This document shows, piece after piece, positions 51,906-59,261 of a stretch of 64,000 nt of DNA. The notes under the pieces are model-generated. The model did not search any database, was not told the DNA's origin, and saw only the letters and a program-made list of their open reading frames with translations. Position 1 is the first letter of the stretch, and each line of letters opens with the position of its first letter. Source of the stretch: a virus; the IMG/VR virus record IMGVR_UViG_3300042261_001117, positions 1 through 64,000 of that record. One strand, given 5' to 3'. A program made the translations under genes and the position numbers.

Positions 51906-52537
51906 ATCCCCGCAAGCCTCGCTACCGCCACGCGCCCGGCGAACCGCTCGAGCTTCACTGGGACGAGACGCCAGACGAGTGGTACTGCCACGGACACGTC
52001 ACGAAGGAGCAGTGGCTGGAGTCGTGCCTGTTCATGGTCAACGAGCACTTCGTGGTGGACGGCAACGATCCGGACAACGAGCCCGACGACCCGGACGACC
52101 TCGTCGAGGTGTCGACGGACCCGCGCGACTGGGTCATCCGCCACGTGTGGGCGCGGTGGGAAATCTGTGCGGGCGACACGGAGTACACGGACGACTCGTG
52201 GTACCGGGAGTTCCGCGAGTACCGAGATCGCGAGCGCGGAGCGTTTCCGGTGACGTGCGGGACGCCTGTCGACTGGCTGGTCGAGGATCAGAACGACCGC
52301 ATCGACCGCGAAGTGCAGGAGATCACCGAAGCGCGGCTGCTGGAGAGCCTGTTTCCCGGTGCGGAGGTGCGAACGAAGCCGTGGCCGGAGGCTCGCTACC
52401 CGGGGTGGTTCGGCTGGACGCAGATCGAAGCCACGGACCACGGGCGGCGCTACGTCGTGGACGGGAAGGACTACTTCGCGCGGATCAGCAAAGGCGACAT
52501 CGGCTACTGGCTGGCGACGAAGATCGGAAGAGTGTGA
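51902..52537 (+). CDS. Hypothetical acidic protein
   Basis: The start at 51902 overlaps the previous stop. The 211-residue protein is rich in Trp, Asp and Glu (DGNDPDNEPDDPDDLVEV). It could be a DNA mimic, but this is only a composition argument. Not recognised. Confidence 0.4.
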   Translation: MNPRKPRYRHAPGEPLELHWDETPDEWYCHGHVTKEQWLESCLFMVNEHFVVDGNDPDNEPDDPDDLVEVSTDPRDWVIRHVWARWEICAGDTEYTDDSWYREFREYRDRERGAFPVTCGTPVDWLVEDQNDRIDREVQEITEARLLESLFPGAEVRTKPWPEARYPGWFGWTQIEATDHGRRYVVDGKDYFARISKGDIGYWLATKIGRV

Positions 52538-52547
52538 GGAGCAGACG

Positions 52548-53258
52548 ATGAGAACGATCCGCATGCCGTTCAAGATCGAGATGGTCTGCGCGGTGCTCGG
52601 GCTGCCAGACCCCGCCGGACGTGCGCGCCCGCTCAAGCGCGTGACGCGCCGCCCGATCAACACCCGCAACAGCGAGAGCGGCTCGTGCCCGACGAACTGG
52701 TGTGACCTCGAGCACCCGATCGCCGCCGACCCCAACAGCCCGTTCGGAGCGCACTGGAAGTGCAAGCTCACGCCGGAGGCCGCGCGGTTCTACGGCGACG
52801 ACTCCACGGTGCACCGCGTGCGCCCGCGCATGCAGCCCGGCGACGCGATGATCCTCTGCGAGCCGCTGGTGAAGCGGTTCATCGCTGGCAACGTCGCGTG
52901 CTACGAGTCGGACGGATCGATGGTGTTGTGCAACGACGAGACGGTCGACTGGCGCTGGCGTCACGATCGCCTTTCGGGCATGTACATGCCGCGGTCCATG
53001 GTGCGCTACGTGCTTCCGATCGAGAGCGTGCTGCCATCGGTGGTCGGCGACGTCACCGACGCGGAAGCGTGGATGGAGGGCTTCGAGTCGCGCGAGGAGT
53101 TCCTGGCGCTCTGGAGCACCATCCACCCCGGCGGGCGAGACGACACGCCGCTGTGGCGATACCAGTTCGGAGACCCCGTGCTGGTGAAGACCGGCTTCCA
53201 CAAGTACACGGGGCTGGCGATCGACCCGCTGCTGCGCGACGAACAAGAAGCGGACTGA
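52548..53258 (+). CDS. ASCH/PUA-like domain protein
   Basis: The 236-residue protein follows GTGAGGAGCAGACG. LKRVTRRPINTRN near residues 29-41, RMQPGDAMILCEPLVKRF, GMYMPRSMVRYVLPIES and a final EAWMEGFESREEFLALWSTI fit the layout of phage ASCH-like proteins (KTVTRRP...PGD...REPW...MPRWASR...AEGF...W). These are RNA- or modified-base-binding folds. Role unknown. Confidence 0.6.
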   Translation: MRTIRMPFKIEMVCAVLGLPDPAGRARPLKRVTRRPINTRNSESGSCPTNWCDLEHPIAADPNSPFGAHWKCKLTPEAARFYGDDSTVHRVRPRMQPGDAMILCEPLVKRFIAGNVACYESDGSMVLCNDETVDWRWRHDRLSGMYMPRSMVRYVLPIESVLPSVVGDVTDAEAWMEGFESREEFLALWSTIHPGGRDDTPLWRYQFGDPVLVKTGFHKYTGLAIDPLLRDEQEAD

Positions 53259-53266
53259 GGTGATCG

Positions 53267-53398
53267 ATGAACGAGTACGGCGCCGAGTGGTTGCTGGGAT
53301 GGTGCGTCGGGACGTTCGTCTGCCTCGCGCTGTACGGTGCGTGGCTGAAGTACGGCTGGCGCATCGGCGAGTGGCTCAAGCGGCTCAAGCGGAGGTGA
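53267..53398 (+). CDS. Small membrane protein
   Basis: A 43-residue product, MNEYGAEWLLGWCVGTFVCL then a basic end LKRLKRR, with one membrane span at about 8-25. A GGTG site precedes the ATG. Typical of small phage membrane proteins; function unknown. Confidence 0.45.
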   Translation: MNEYGAEWLLGWCVGTFVCLALYGAWLKYGWRIGEWLKRLKRR

Positions 53399-53402
53399 CG
53401 CG

Positions 53403-53675
53403 ATGGATCTGCAAGAGCGTTGTTCCTGTGACCGTGAGCCATGCGAGTGCGTCGTGACCAAGAAGCAGGCGTCCAGGTTCAAGCGTGCCATTCGCGCGCT
53501 GAACGACTTGATGGCAGAGGTCAACAAAACGCATCCAAACGCCTGCTGGTATCTGGACGGGACGGGGAACATGAACTTGATGTCTGGCGTCAGCCATGTC
53601 GGTGGAGGACGTCAGCGTCAGGATAGGATCATGGAGAGCGTCGTGCTGTGCGGGTCGAGTGGCGGGGACTGGTGA
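53403..53675 (+). CDS. Hypothetical small protein with cysteines
   Basis: The 90-residue protein has CSCDREPCEC near the N-terminus and a helix-beta core. The ATG follows GGAGGTGACG. Possible metal site. Not recognised. Confidence 0.4.
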   Translation: MDLQERCSCDREPCECVVTKKQASRFKRAIRALNDLMAEVNKTHPNACWYLDGTGNMNLMSGVSHVGGGRQRQDRIMESVVLCGSSGGDW

Positions 53676-53679
53676 CGCC

Positions 53680-54168
53680 ATGGCCCACGAATGTCCGGAC
53701 TGCGGGCAGGTCTGCCACTGCTCCGGAGACATCGACGACTGCGTGTTCAACGTCGACTCCTACGTCGAGGCGTGCGTCCATTGCATGGGCGTGGACGAGC
53801 CACCGGACGATGGAGACGACTGCGGGCAGTGCGGAACGTGCGCAGAGTGCGCGGAAGCAACGCGCGAGTACGTGGAAGGAGTCGGCATGAACGCAGTGAA
53901 GCGGTACACGCTCGATACGACGATCGGAATCCTCCGCGAGGCGGAAGACGGGTGGCTGGTGCGGCTCGAGGACGTCCAGCACCTGCTGGACCGCAATCGC
54001 GACCTCGAGGACGACGCTGCGAAGTGGAAGCTCTTCATGCACCACGTCGCGCAGGCAGCGGGCGTGACCGGCGTCATGGAGCACGACGCGGGCGGCATCG
54101 TCTACGCGGTGCGGCGTCTCGCGGAGGACTCGCTGCGTCTGCGGAAGTTCGAAGAGGCGTACGAATGA
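53680..54168 (+). CDS. Cys-rich N-terminus plus helical protein, possible internal start
   Basis: From ATG 53680 the product has 162 residues: an N-terminal 65 residues with four Cys pairs (CPDCGQVCHC, CVHCMG, CGQCGTCAEC) and a helical remainder. A GAAGGAG site sits before an in-frame ATG at 53887 (MNAVKRYTLDTT), which would yield a 93-residue shorter protein without the zinc region. Both may be made. Overlaps the next ATG. Confidence 0.5.
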   Translation: MAHECPDCGQVCHCSGDIDDCVFNVDSYVEACVHCMGVDEPPDDGDDCGQCGTCAECAEATREYVEGVGMNAVKRYTLDTTIGILREAEDGWLVRLEDVQHLLDRNRDLEDDAAKWKLFMHHVAQAAGVTGVMEHDAGGIVYAVRRLAEDSLRLRKFEEAYE

Positions 54169-54482
54169 AGCCCGTGTTCTCCAGCGTTCGGTGCGTGGGC
54201 GGCGTGCTCGACGGCCACTTCATTGACCTGACCGGTACGGTACTGGAGCCCGTGCGCGGCCACGTCTACCTGCTGCGGTGCGCGAAGATCATCGCGGCTG
54301 ACGGCGGCGGCGGCCCGTGCGGAGATGACTCGTACGTGTACTTCATGTCGCCGTACCGCAACGACCAGACGCCAGAAGACGCGACCCATGAAGCGCTGCA
54401 TACGCTGTTCGGCGGCGCGGTGATCACGAAGGCGGAAGCAGACAGCTACAGGAACCCGTTGACAGGGGGCGACCGATGTTGA
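54165..54482 (+). CDS. Hypothetical protein
   Basis: The 105-residue beta-rich protein starts in the stop of its neighbour. SVRCVGGVLDGHFIDLTGTV and HVYLLRCAKIIA are its core strands. Small phage proteins of this kind are frequent; no function is known. Overlaps the next gene by 7 bp. Confidence 0.4.
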   Translation: MKPVFSSVRCVGGVLDGHFIDLTGTVLEPVRGHVYLLRCAKIIAADGGGGPCGDDSYVYFMSPYRNDQTPEDATHEALHTLFGGAVITKAEADSYRNPLTGGDRC

Positions 54483-55006
54483 AACGGTACGACGGTGCGG
54501 TGTTGGAGGAGTGCGCGACGGGCGACTACGTGCTCTACCGGCACGCGCAGAAGGAGATCGACTGCTTGAACGCGCTGGTCGCGAAGCAAGCGGATGCCAT
54601 CCGTGCCAGCGACGCGCTGGTGAACGACTGCGAAGGCCTCCGCGGCGCGCTGCAGATGCTCTACGCGGAGCGCGATGCGCTGAAGGACGACGCGGTGTGT
54701 CTCAGCGAGTTGATCCACGAGGCCGTCGATCGCCTCTGCGAGTCGCTGCACGCTCTCCGTCCGCTGCCCGGCTGGCACGAGTGGGCGGTCGGAGTGGAGG
54801 AGTTGATCGACCGGCTGAACTTCGCGCCGCGGCACAAGCGGGACGTCATCGATCGCCCGCCGGACGGCATGGACGGGCTTCGAGACGTGGACCATGCGTG
54901 CTACGAGTTCAAGCGCGGCACGCCGAGCGGCGACTGCGAGAGCGACGGGCACCACCTGTGCAGCGAGTGCGCAGAGATGAAACCGGAGGAGGAGCACCAT
55001 GGGTGA
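54476..55006 (+). CDS. Coiled-coil protein with C-terminal cysteines
   Basis: The 176-residue protein has a helical body (KEIDCLNALVAKQADAIRAS) and a cysteine cluster near the end (CESDGHHLCSECAEM) that could bind zinc. The N-terminus MLKRYDGAVLEECATGDYVL resembles small phage proteins that start with such a tag. No identity. Confidence 0.4.
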   Translation: MLKRYDGAVLEECATGDYVLYRHAQKEIDCLNALVAKQADAIRASDALVNDCEGLRGALQMLYAERDALKDDAVCLSELIHEAVDRLCESLHALRPLPGWHEWAVGVEELIDRLNFAPRHKRDVIDRPPDGMDGLRDVDHACYEFKRGTPSGDCESDGHHLCSECAEMKPEEEHHG

Positions 55007-55586
55007 CAGGAAGTTCAAGACGATCATCAAGCACGGGCTGCCGGTGTGCAACTGCGAGAACGGCGACTGCCCCGGATGCGAAGGGTACGCGGACGAGGTG
55101 CGCGCGACCTGCCTCGCGGACATCAAGCTGGCCATCGCGGAGCGCGAGGACGCCGCCCGCGTTCGCGACGCCGCGCTCGACGCCATCGACGCGGAGCCCG
55201 AATTCCCCGGTGACCTGCGCGATGTGCACCCGGAGATGGCTGCCGCGCTCGAGAATGCGTTGCGGGAGAACGACCTCGATCTGCTCGTGCACGCGATGCG
55301 CGTGGCGGTGCGGCTGACGAAGGCAGGAATCCGCGAGCGGTTCCTGGCGGCGAGCCCGCGGCGCCCGGTGGCGGTGGAGTGGACGACGCTCGGAGCGGGC
55401 GATCCGGTCAGCGTCCACGTCGCGACTCGTTGCGGAGACGTGGTGGCGGTGGTCTTCGACCAGGACCATGACTGCTTGGCGATCACGGCTGGCGGCTGCA
55501 CGAAGTTCGGGCCACATGCGACGAAGATGCGCGAGTGGGCGGAGCACCAGTTGTGCTCCGGCGAGAACCAGACGGACGGGCGGTGA
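54999..55586 (+). CDS. Hypothetical protein with N-terminal zinc knuckle
   Basis: The 195-residue protein follows GAGGAGGAGCACC. CNCENGDCPGCEG near residues 17-29 looks like a metal site; a helical middle and a beta C-terminus follow. The number of such zinc-knuckle proteins in this region is striking. Not recognised. Confidence 0.4.
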   Translation: MGDRKFKTIIKHGLPVCNCENGDCPGCEGYADEVRATCLADIKLAIAEREDAARVRDAALDAIDAEPEFPGDLRDVHPEMAAALENALRENDLDLLVHAMRVAVRLTKAGIRERFLAASPRRPVAVEWTTLGAGDPVSVHVATRCGDVVAVVFDQDHDCLAITAGGCTKFGPHATKMREWAEHQLCSGENQTDGR

Positions 55587-55588
55587 CC

Positions 55589-56317
55589 ATGGCGAAGGAC
55601 GCGGCCATCAACGCACTGGACGACATCGCGAAGCTCTGCGGCTGCGCGGAATGGGAATACCCCGGGCAGGTCGTTCGCGACGTCGAGGTGATCGTTCGCG
55701 AACGTGAACGGACGCTGCGCTCGCTCTACGCGACACGGGCCCGCGACGTCCCGTGGCGCGAGGCACTCGCGGGTATCGTCGGCAAGCGCGTCGTCATGGC
55801 GCTGCCCGAGCGGTTCCGCCACCGAAAGCTGATCTGCGCGCGATGCGGAACGGAGACGCGCTACATCGTCGGCGACGAGGACAGCGAGTGGAACGCGTGG
55901 AGAAAGTCGTTCGAGCACGACGCCCACTGCCCGGTGCACCCACTGGCCACGAAGCGCCGCGTGTTCGTGTGCACGCCGCTGCGCGCCGACACGCTCGACG
56001 GCCGCTGCTACAACGTCAACTTCGCCCGCCGCGTCTGCCACGAGGCCATCGTCCGAGGCTACGTGCCGTTCGCGCCCCACCTGCTCTACACGCAGATGCT
56101 CGACGACGGAGACGCCGCCGAGCGGGAGCTTGGGATCGACTGCGGGCTGCAGATGCTGCACGCCTGCCACGAACTCTGGTGGGCCATGCCGCGCAACACG
56201 CTGGAGCACTCGGACGGCATGAAGACGGAGATCGCACTGGCCCAACGCATCGGCATCCCCGTCAAGCGCGTGCTGATGCCCGATGGTCCGACCGACAACC
56301 CACAGCAGGAGGAGTGA
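55589..56317 (+). CDS. DUF4406-like (nucleoside deoxyribosyltransferase-like) protein
   Basis: ATG 55589 is chosen; length is 242. Residues 1-55 are helical, 60-115 hold a zinc-like ICARCGTETRYIV with a later HCPVH, and 125-235 form a DUF4406/DUF7768-type domain: RVFVCTPLRADTLDGRCYNV, YVPFAPHLLYTQMLDD, GLQML and SDGMKTEIALAQRIGIPVKR. These have the Rossmann-like fold of nucleoside 2-deoxyribosyltransferases. Whether it is catalytic is unclear. Confidence 0.65.
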   Translation: MAKDAAINALDDIAKLCGCAEWEYPGQVVRDVEVIVRERERTLRSLYATRARDVPWREALAGIVGKRVVMALPERFRHRKLICARCGTETRYIVGDEDSEWNAWRKSFEHDAHCPVHPLATKRRVFVCTPLRADTLDGRCYNVNFARRVCHEAIVRGYVPFAPHLLYTQMLDDGDAAERELGIDCGLQMLHACHELWWAMPRNTLEHSDGMKTEIALAQRIGIPVKRVLMPDGPTDNPQQEE

Positions 56318-56321
56318 GACC

Positions 56322-56816
56322 ATGGCCGAATCCCTTCGCGACTTTGCGGTGCGCTACGCGGAGCGCTTCATCGGGCGCCCGTACCGGTGGGGCGGCGACG
56401 ACCCTTCAGGCTTCGACTGCAGCGGGCTCTGCGTCGAGGTGCTTCAGGCGTGCGGGCTGTTCGACCGCAAGAGCGACGCGACGGCGGACACGCTCTGGCG
56501 CACGTTCGCGCGGCTGCAGACCACGGACGTCGTGCGGCCCGGGTGCCTCGTGCTCTTCGGCACGCCCGAGCGCGCCACGCACGTCGAGATCGTGTGCCGC
56601 GTGGACCAGCGCAACGCGCCGGTGCCGGGCGGCGTCCGGCAGACCGTGATCACCACGATCGGCGCCAGCGGGGGCGGCTCGAAGACGCTCACCGATGCCG
56701 ACGCGTGGGCGCAGAACGCCTACGTGAAGGTGCGTCCGATCCGCATCGCCGGTGCCCGTCAGGACGTGCTCGGGTTTGTGGACCCGTTCGTGGGGGTGGA
56801 AGCATGCCCCGCCTGA
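56322..56816 (+). CDS. NlpC/P60-family peptidase, probable endolysin
   Basis: The ATG at 56322 has a strong AGGAGGAG site; length is 164. The catalytic Cys is in GFDCSGLCVEVLQACGLF (about 30-47) and the His in RATHVEIVC (about 85-93). The fold is complete for the small phage class. It has no signal peptide, so it needs a holin or acts in the virion. It cleaves peptide stems of peptidoglycan. Distant from the transglycosylase gene at 48679. Confidence 0.8.
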   Translation: MAESLRDFAVRYAERFIGRPYRWGGDDPSGFDCSGLCVEVLQACGLFDRKSDATADTLWRTFARLQTTDVVRPGCLVLFGTPERATHVEIVCRVDQRNAPVPGGVRQTVITTIGASGGGSKTLTDADAWAQNAYVKVRPIRIAGARQDVLGFVDPFVGVEACPA

Positions 56817-57466
56817 CGCTGGTGGTCGAGTACGACGATGCCGCTCCGATCGAAGTCGGGTACGGTACGGAGGTGGTCGTTCGCACGCCGAAGCGCTCGG
56901 CGGAAGGTGCGCTGCGGATCATCGAGGGCACCGGCAAGCTGGTGAGCGTCGAGTTCGGAGACGCGCTGCACGATGCGGATGACGACGAGTCGACGGGTGT
57001 CGGTGTGCGCAGAGTCGCCGCAGATGGCAACGTCACGGAGATGGATTTCGACGCGCCGGAGCGCGTTGTGGCGCTGTTCGTCCACTCGTTCTCCAAGCTG
57101 TTCGAACAGCATCCGACCGCAGAGAACTACGTGCAGTTGGAGGTCAGGCGCGCGGGCGAGGACGCAGGCTACATCGTGACGGTCCAGCGATCGGACAGGA
57201 AGTCGCCGCACGAACTGCGCGTCGCGGCGGAAGCGCAACGCGACGAAGCGGAGATCCTGCTGCGAGAGATGGTCGCGCAGCACTGCGCGGACGACGGCAC
57301 GATCCACGGGAGTCCGTACACGCTGCAGGCGTTCTGCCTGTCGACGAACGCTGACGCGCTCCAGTACCTCGTCGGACGCGGGCAGGCGGTCGAGGTGTAC
57401 GACGGGCTCGGACGCCAGTACTACGCGAGGTGGCCGGAGCCCGTGGCGGACGACGCGAAGGAGTAG
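56804..57466 (+). CDS. Hypothetical protein
   Basis: The 220-residue protein overlaps the peptidase gene by 13 bp. An N-terminal beta domain with an acidic loop (ALHDADDDESTGVGVRR) and a helical part (RVAAEAQRDEAEILLREMVA) are seen. Not recognised. Confidence 0.4.
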   Translation: MPRLTLVVEYDDAAPIEVGYGTEVVVRTPKRSAEGALRIIEGTGKLVSVEFGDALHDADDDESTGVGVRRVAADGNVTEMDFDAPERVVALFVHSFSKLFEQHPTAENYVQLEVRRAGEDAGYIVTVQRSDRKSPHELRVAAEAQRDEAEILLREMVAQHCADDGTIHGSPYTLQAFCLSTNADALQYLVGRGQAVEVYDGLGRQYYARWPEPVADDAKE

Positions 57467-57468
57467 CC

Positions 57469-57633
57469 ATGTGCGACGGAAACCCCATCTACGCCACCGC
57501 GATCGGGATGAGCATCGGCGTGGTGCTCATGCTGGCCACGATCGGAGCGGTGTTGGTGGCGCGAGAGGTGGTGCGCTGGTGGCGCTGCGGTCGCCTGTTG
57601 CGGAACCTACGCGGCATCGGTGGTCCGTTCTGA
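57469..57633 (+). CDS. Small single-pass membrane protein
   Basis: The 54-residue product has one membrane span (ATAIGMSIGVVLMLATIGAV) and a basic tail (RWWRCGRLLRNLR). The C-terminus is probably cytoplasmic. It ends the operon. Confidence 0.45.
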   Translation: MCDGNPIYATAIGMSIGVVLMLATIGAVLVAREVVRWWRCGRLLRNLRGIGGPF

Positions 57634-57638
57634 CAGTC

Positions 57639-57771
57639 CAAAGTCGAAAGTCTCGATACTCGCGCGCGCGCGAGTAGCCATCCTCCGCAAACGCAAGACG
57701 GCCATGGATGCAGAGATGCAGAAGCGGTCGTTTTCGTGCTGGTCGTGACGACCGGTCGCCGCAAAGTCGAA
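57639..57771 (+). other. Noncoding region with direct repeat and 18-bp palindrome
   Basis: Between 57634 and 57889 I see no gene. CAAAGTCGAA occurs at 57639-57648 and 57762-57771. A perfect palindrome, TACT(CG)5AGTA, lies at 57657-57674. The promoter at 57805 follows. These may be operator sites or a terminator for the upstream operon. Confidence 0.5.
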
Positions 57772-57804
57772 CCGAACGGTTACATGCGTGGTTGAGAAAT
57801 AGCG

Positions 57805-57832
57805 TTGACAACGACGCGTGCCGGGGTACGAT
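57805..57832 (+). promoter_or_regulatory. Promoter TTGACA-16-TACGAT
   Basis: A consensus -35 at 57805-57810 and TACGAT at 57827-57832, spacer 16 bp, 57 bp upstream of the next ATG. It closely resembles the promoter at 46919 (shared TTGACAACG start). Confidence 0.7.
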
Positions 57833-57889
57833 GGCGTCGTGTGCATCGGTCGGGCGACCGGTGTGGGTCTACCATCGCGGAGGAGCATC

Positions 57890-58174
57890 ATGACGGACAA
57901 GGTGATCGTGCGGACCGTGAACGCGGGCGTCCACTACGGCACGCTCGACAGCCGCGACGGCGGCGAGGTGGTGCTGACGGGAACGCGCAGGATGTGGTAC
58001 TGGGACGGCGCCGCGTCCCTGTCGCAGTTGGCGCGCGACGGCGTGTCGAAGCCGAAGACGTGCAAGTTCTCGGTGACGCTCGACAAGATCACGGTGCTCG
58101 GAGCCATCGAGATCATTCCGTGCACCGAGAAGGCCGTGGCGTGCATCGAGGCGGTGCCCGAATGGACCGCGTGA
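57890..58174 (+). CDS. DUF6948-like protein
   Basis: The ATG at 57890 has a GGAGGAGCATC site; length is 94. The sequence VNAGVHYGTLDSRDGGEVVL, TRRMWYWDGAASLSQLARDG and IEIIPCTEKAVACIEAV is close to the DUF6948 family (name from memory), a small beta domain common in phages and in metagenomic contigs. Its function is unknown. The downstream repeat gene overlaps it, so they are coexpressed. Confidence 0.7.
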   Translation: MTDKVIVRTVNAGVHYGTLDSRDGGEVVLTGTRRMWYWDGAASLSQLARDGVSKPKTCKFSVTLDKITVLGAIEIIPCTEKAVACIEAVPEWTA

Positions 58175-58488
58175 GCGGCTCCGGCTCCGGCTACGGCGAC
58201 GGCTCCGGCTCCGGCTCCGGCTCCGGCGACGGCTACGGCTCCGGCGACGGCTACGGCGACGGCTACGGCTACGGCGACGGCGACGGCTACGGCGACGGCG
58301 ACGGCTACGGCTCCGGCGACGGCTACGGCTCCGGCGACGGCTACGGCGACGGCTACGGCTACGGCGACGGCGACGGCTACGGCGACGGCTCCGGCGACGG
58401 CTACGGCTCCGGCGACGGCTACGGCGACGGCTACGGCTACGGCGACGGCGACGGCTACGGCGACGGCTCCGGCTCCGGCGACGGCTAG
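58162..58488 (+). CDS. Gly-X repeat protein (GSGYGDG low complexity)
   Basis: Starting at ATG 58162 inside the preceding gene, the 108-residue product is MDRVS followed by strict alternation of Gly with Ser, Tyr or Asp. A larger unit of about 26 residues (SGDGYGSGDGYGDGYGYG and onward) recurs two to three times. All Gly codons are GGC and the others TCC, TAC or GAC. Such sequences resemble phase-separating or adhesive low-complexity proteins. No ribosome-binding site is evident apart from coupling. The stop overlaps that of the minus-strand gene (CTAG). Confidence 0.6.
   Translation: MDRVSGSGSGYGDGSGSGSGSGDGYGSGDGYGDGYGYGDGDGYGDGDGYGSGDGYGSGDGYGDGYGYGDGDGYGDGSGDGYGSGDGYGDGYGYGDGDGYGDGSGSGDG
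58175..58488 (+). repeat. GGC-NNC hexanucleotide tandem repeat
   Basis: The DNA is a run of GGC followed by TAC, GAC or TCC, about fifty 6-bp units with higher-order blocks of about 78 bp. Slippage or unequal exchange would change the length in whole-codon steps. Confidence 0.8.
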
Positions 58489-58883
58489 ATCGTAGGATCG
58501 TGCACGTCCGGCCCGTCATCCACCGGCAGCGTGATGTCCGGCGGCAGCGGATCGAGCCCTAGCTCCGCTCGCAGCACGCGCACCGACCCCAGCGGATCTT
58601 CCTCGTCCTGTCGCCGCCACCACGGTGCGTCGGCGTACCGCCGGTGCATCTCGGTCGCGTAGTCGGTGTACTCAAGTAGCTCGATCGGCGTGATGCCGAG
58701 TGCGTCGGACAGCGCGCACAGGGTTCGCAGCGACGGCCAGCGGGTGCCCGCTTCGTACTCCGTGATCCACCGCCCGAACGGCGTGGTCTGCCCGACGACG
58801 GACGCGCGGCGGGCAAGCTCGCGCTGCGAGAGCCCCATCTCGGTGCGGGCGGCTAGCAGTTTCGCTGGTGAGAACCGCCACAC
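58485..58883 (-). CDS. XRE-family repressor-like regulator
   Basis: The 132-residue protein, on the minus strand, has an N-terminal HTH (6-70): FSPAKLLAARTEMGLSQREL, RRASVVGQTTPFGRWITEYE as the recognition region, and LRTLCALSDALGITPIELL. A C-terminal region (75-132) with an acidic Pro-rich tail is not a known cleavable repressor domain. Read with the next gene from the divergent promoter, it may control the terminase-side operon. Confidence 0.75.
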   Translation of the reverse strand: MWRFSPAKLLAARTEMGLSQRELARRASVVGQTTPFGRWITEYEAGTRWPSLRTLCALSDALGITPIELLEYTDYATEMHRRYADAPWWRRQDEEDPLGSVRVLRAELGLDPLPPDITLPVDDGPDVHDPTI

Positions 58884-58885
58884 TG

Positions 58886-59125
58886 CTACTCCTTGAGCGG
58901 CACGGCGAACGCGGCCAGCACCTCGGCGATGGAGCGGTCGACGACGTCCGGTGAGCCGGACACGTCGCGCAGGTGGTCAGACCAGCGCCGGACCTCGCGT
59001 TCGATGCGCTTGGCGGCTTCCGGCTCAGCGTTCGCCCAAAGTTCGGACAGGTCCACCCCCAGCAGCGCTCTGGACGCGATTGCTGCTGCAGCGTCTCTGG
59101 TTCGCTCGACGGGTCGACCGGACAT
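58886..59125 (-). CDS. Hypothetical helical protein upstream of the repressor
   Basis: I start it at the minus-strand ATG at 59125, because the promoter -10 lies at 59167-59172 and an upstream TTG start at 59182 would be before the transcript. The 79-residue product is helical (DAAAAIASRALLGVDLSELW and AKRIEREVRRWSDHLRDV). It is 2 bp from the repressor gene. No family. A co-regulator is possible. Confidence 0.5.
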   Translation of the reverse strand: MSGRPVERTRDAAAAIASRALLGVDLSELWANAEPEAAKRIEREVRRWSDHLRDVSGSPDVVDRSIAEVLAAFAVPLKE

Positions 59126-59166
59126 GGGCGGTAACGCTTGCGTCGGTGGTTGTTGAACCTTCTTGA

Positions 59167-59195
59167 ATTCTACGGTCGCCAATCGAAATCAGCAA
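59167..59195 (-). promoter_or_regulatory. Minus-strand promoter (TTGCTG-17-TAGAAT)
   Basis: On the minus strand TTGCTG (59195-59190) and TAGAAT (59172-59167) are 17 bp apart. It is divergent from the plus-strand promoter at 59216, leaving about 20 bp between the -35 elements. Confidence 0.6.
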
Positions 59196-59215
59196 GGCCG
59201 GAACGCCAAACGCAG

Positions 59216-59243
59216 TTGTGAGCGGAAACGAGTGGTGTACAAT
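59216..59243 (+). promoter_or_regulatory. Terminase operon promoter (TTGTGA-16-TACAAT)
   Basis: TTGTGA at 59216-59221 and TACAAT at 59238-59243. Its -35 shares TTGTG with the two tail-gene promoters, so TTGTG may mark late genes. Confidence 0.65.
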
Positions 59244-59261
59244 GAACGGCGGAGGGCGACC

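Noticed and set aside
58175-58488. Repeat array as a CRISPR or as iterons
   Set aside because: Continuous 6-bp units without spacers and in a coding frame do not fit a CRISPR array.
57869-58519. A minus-strand Arg/Ser-rich frame across the Gly-X repeat
   Set aside because: It is the complement of the GGC-NNC repeat; no ribosome-binding site. The plus frame has a start coupled to a real gene.
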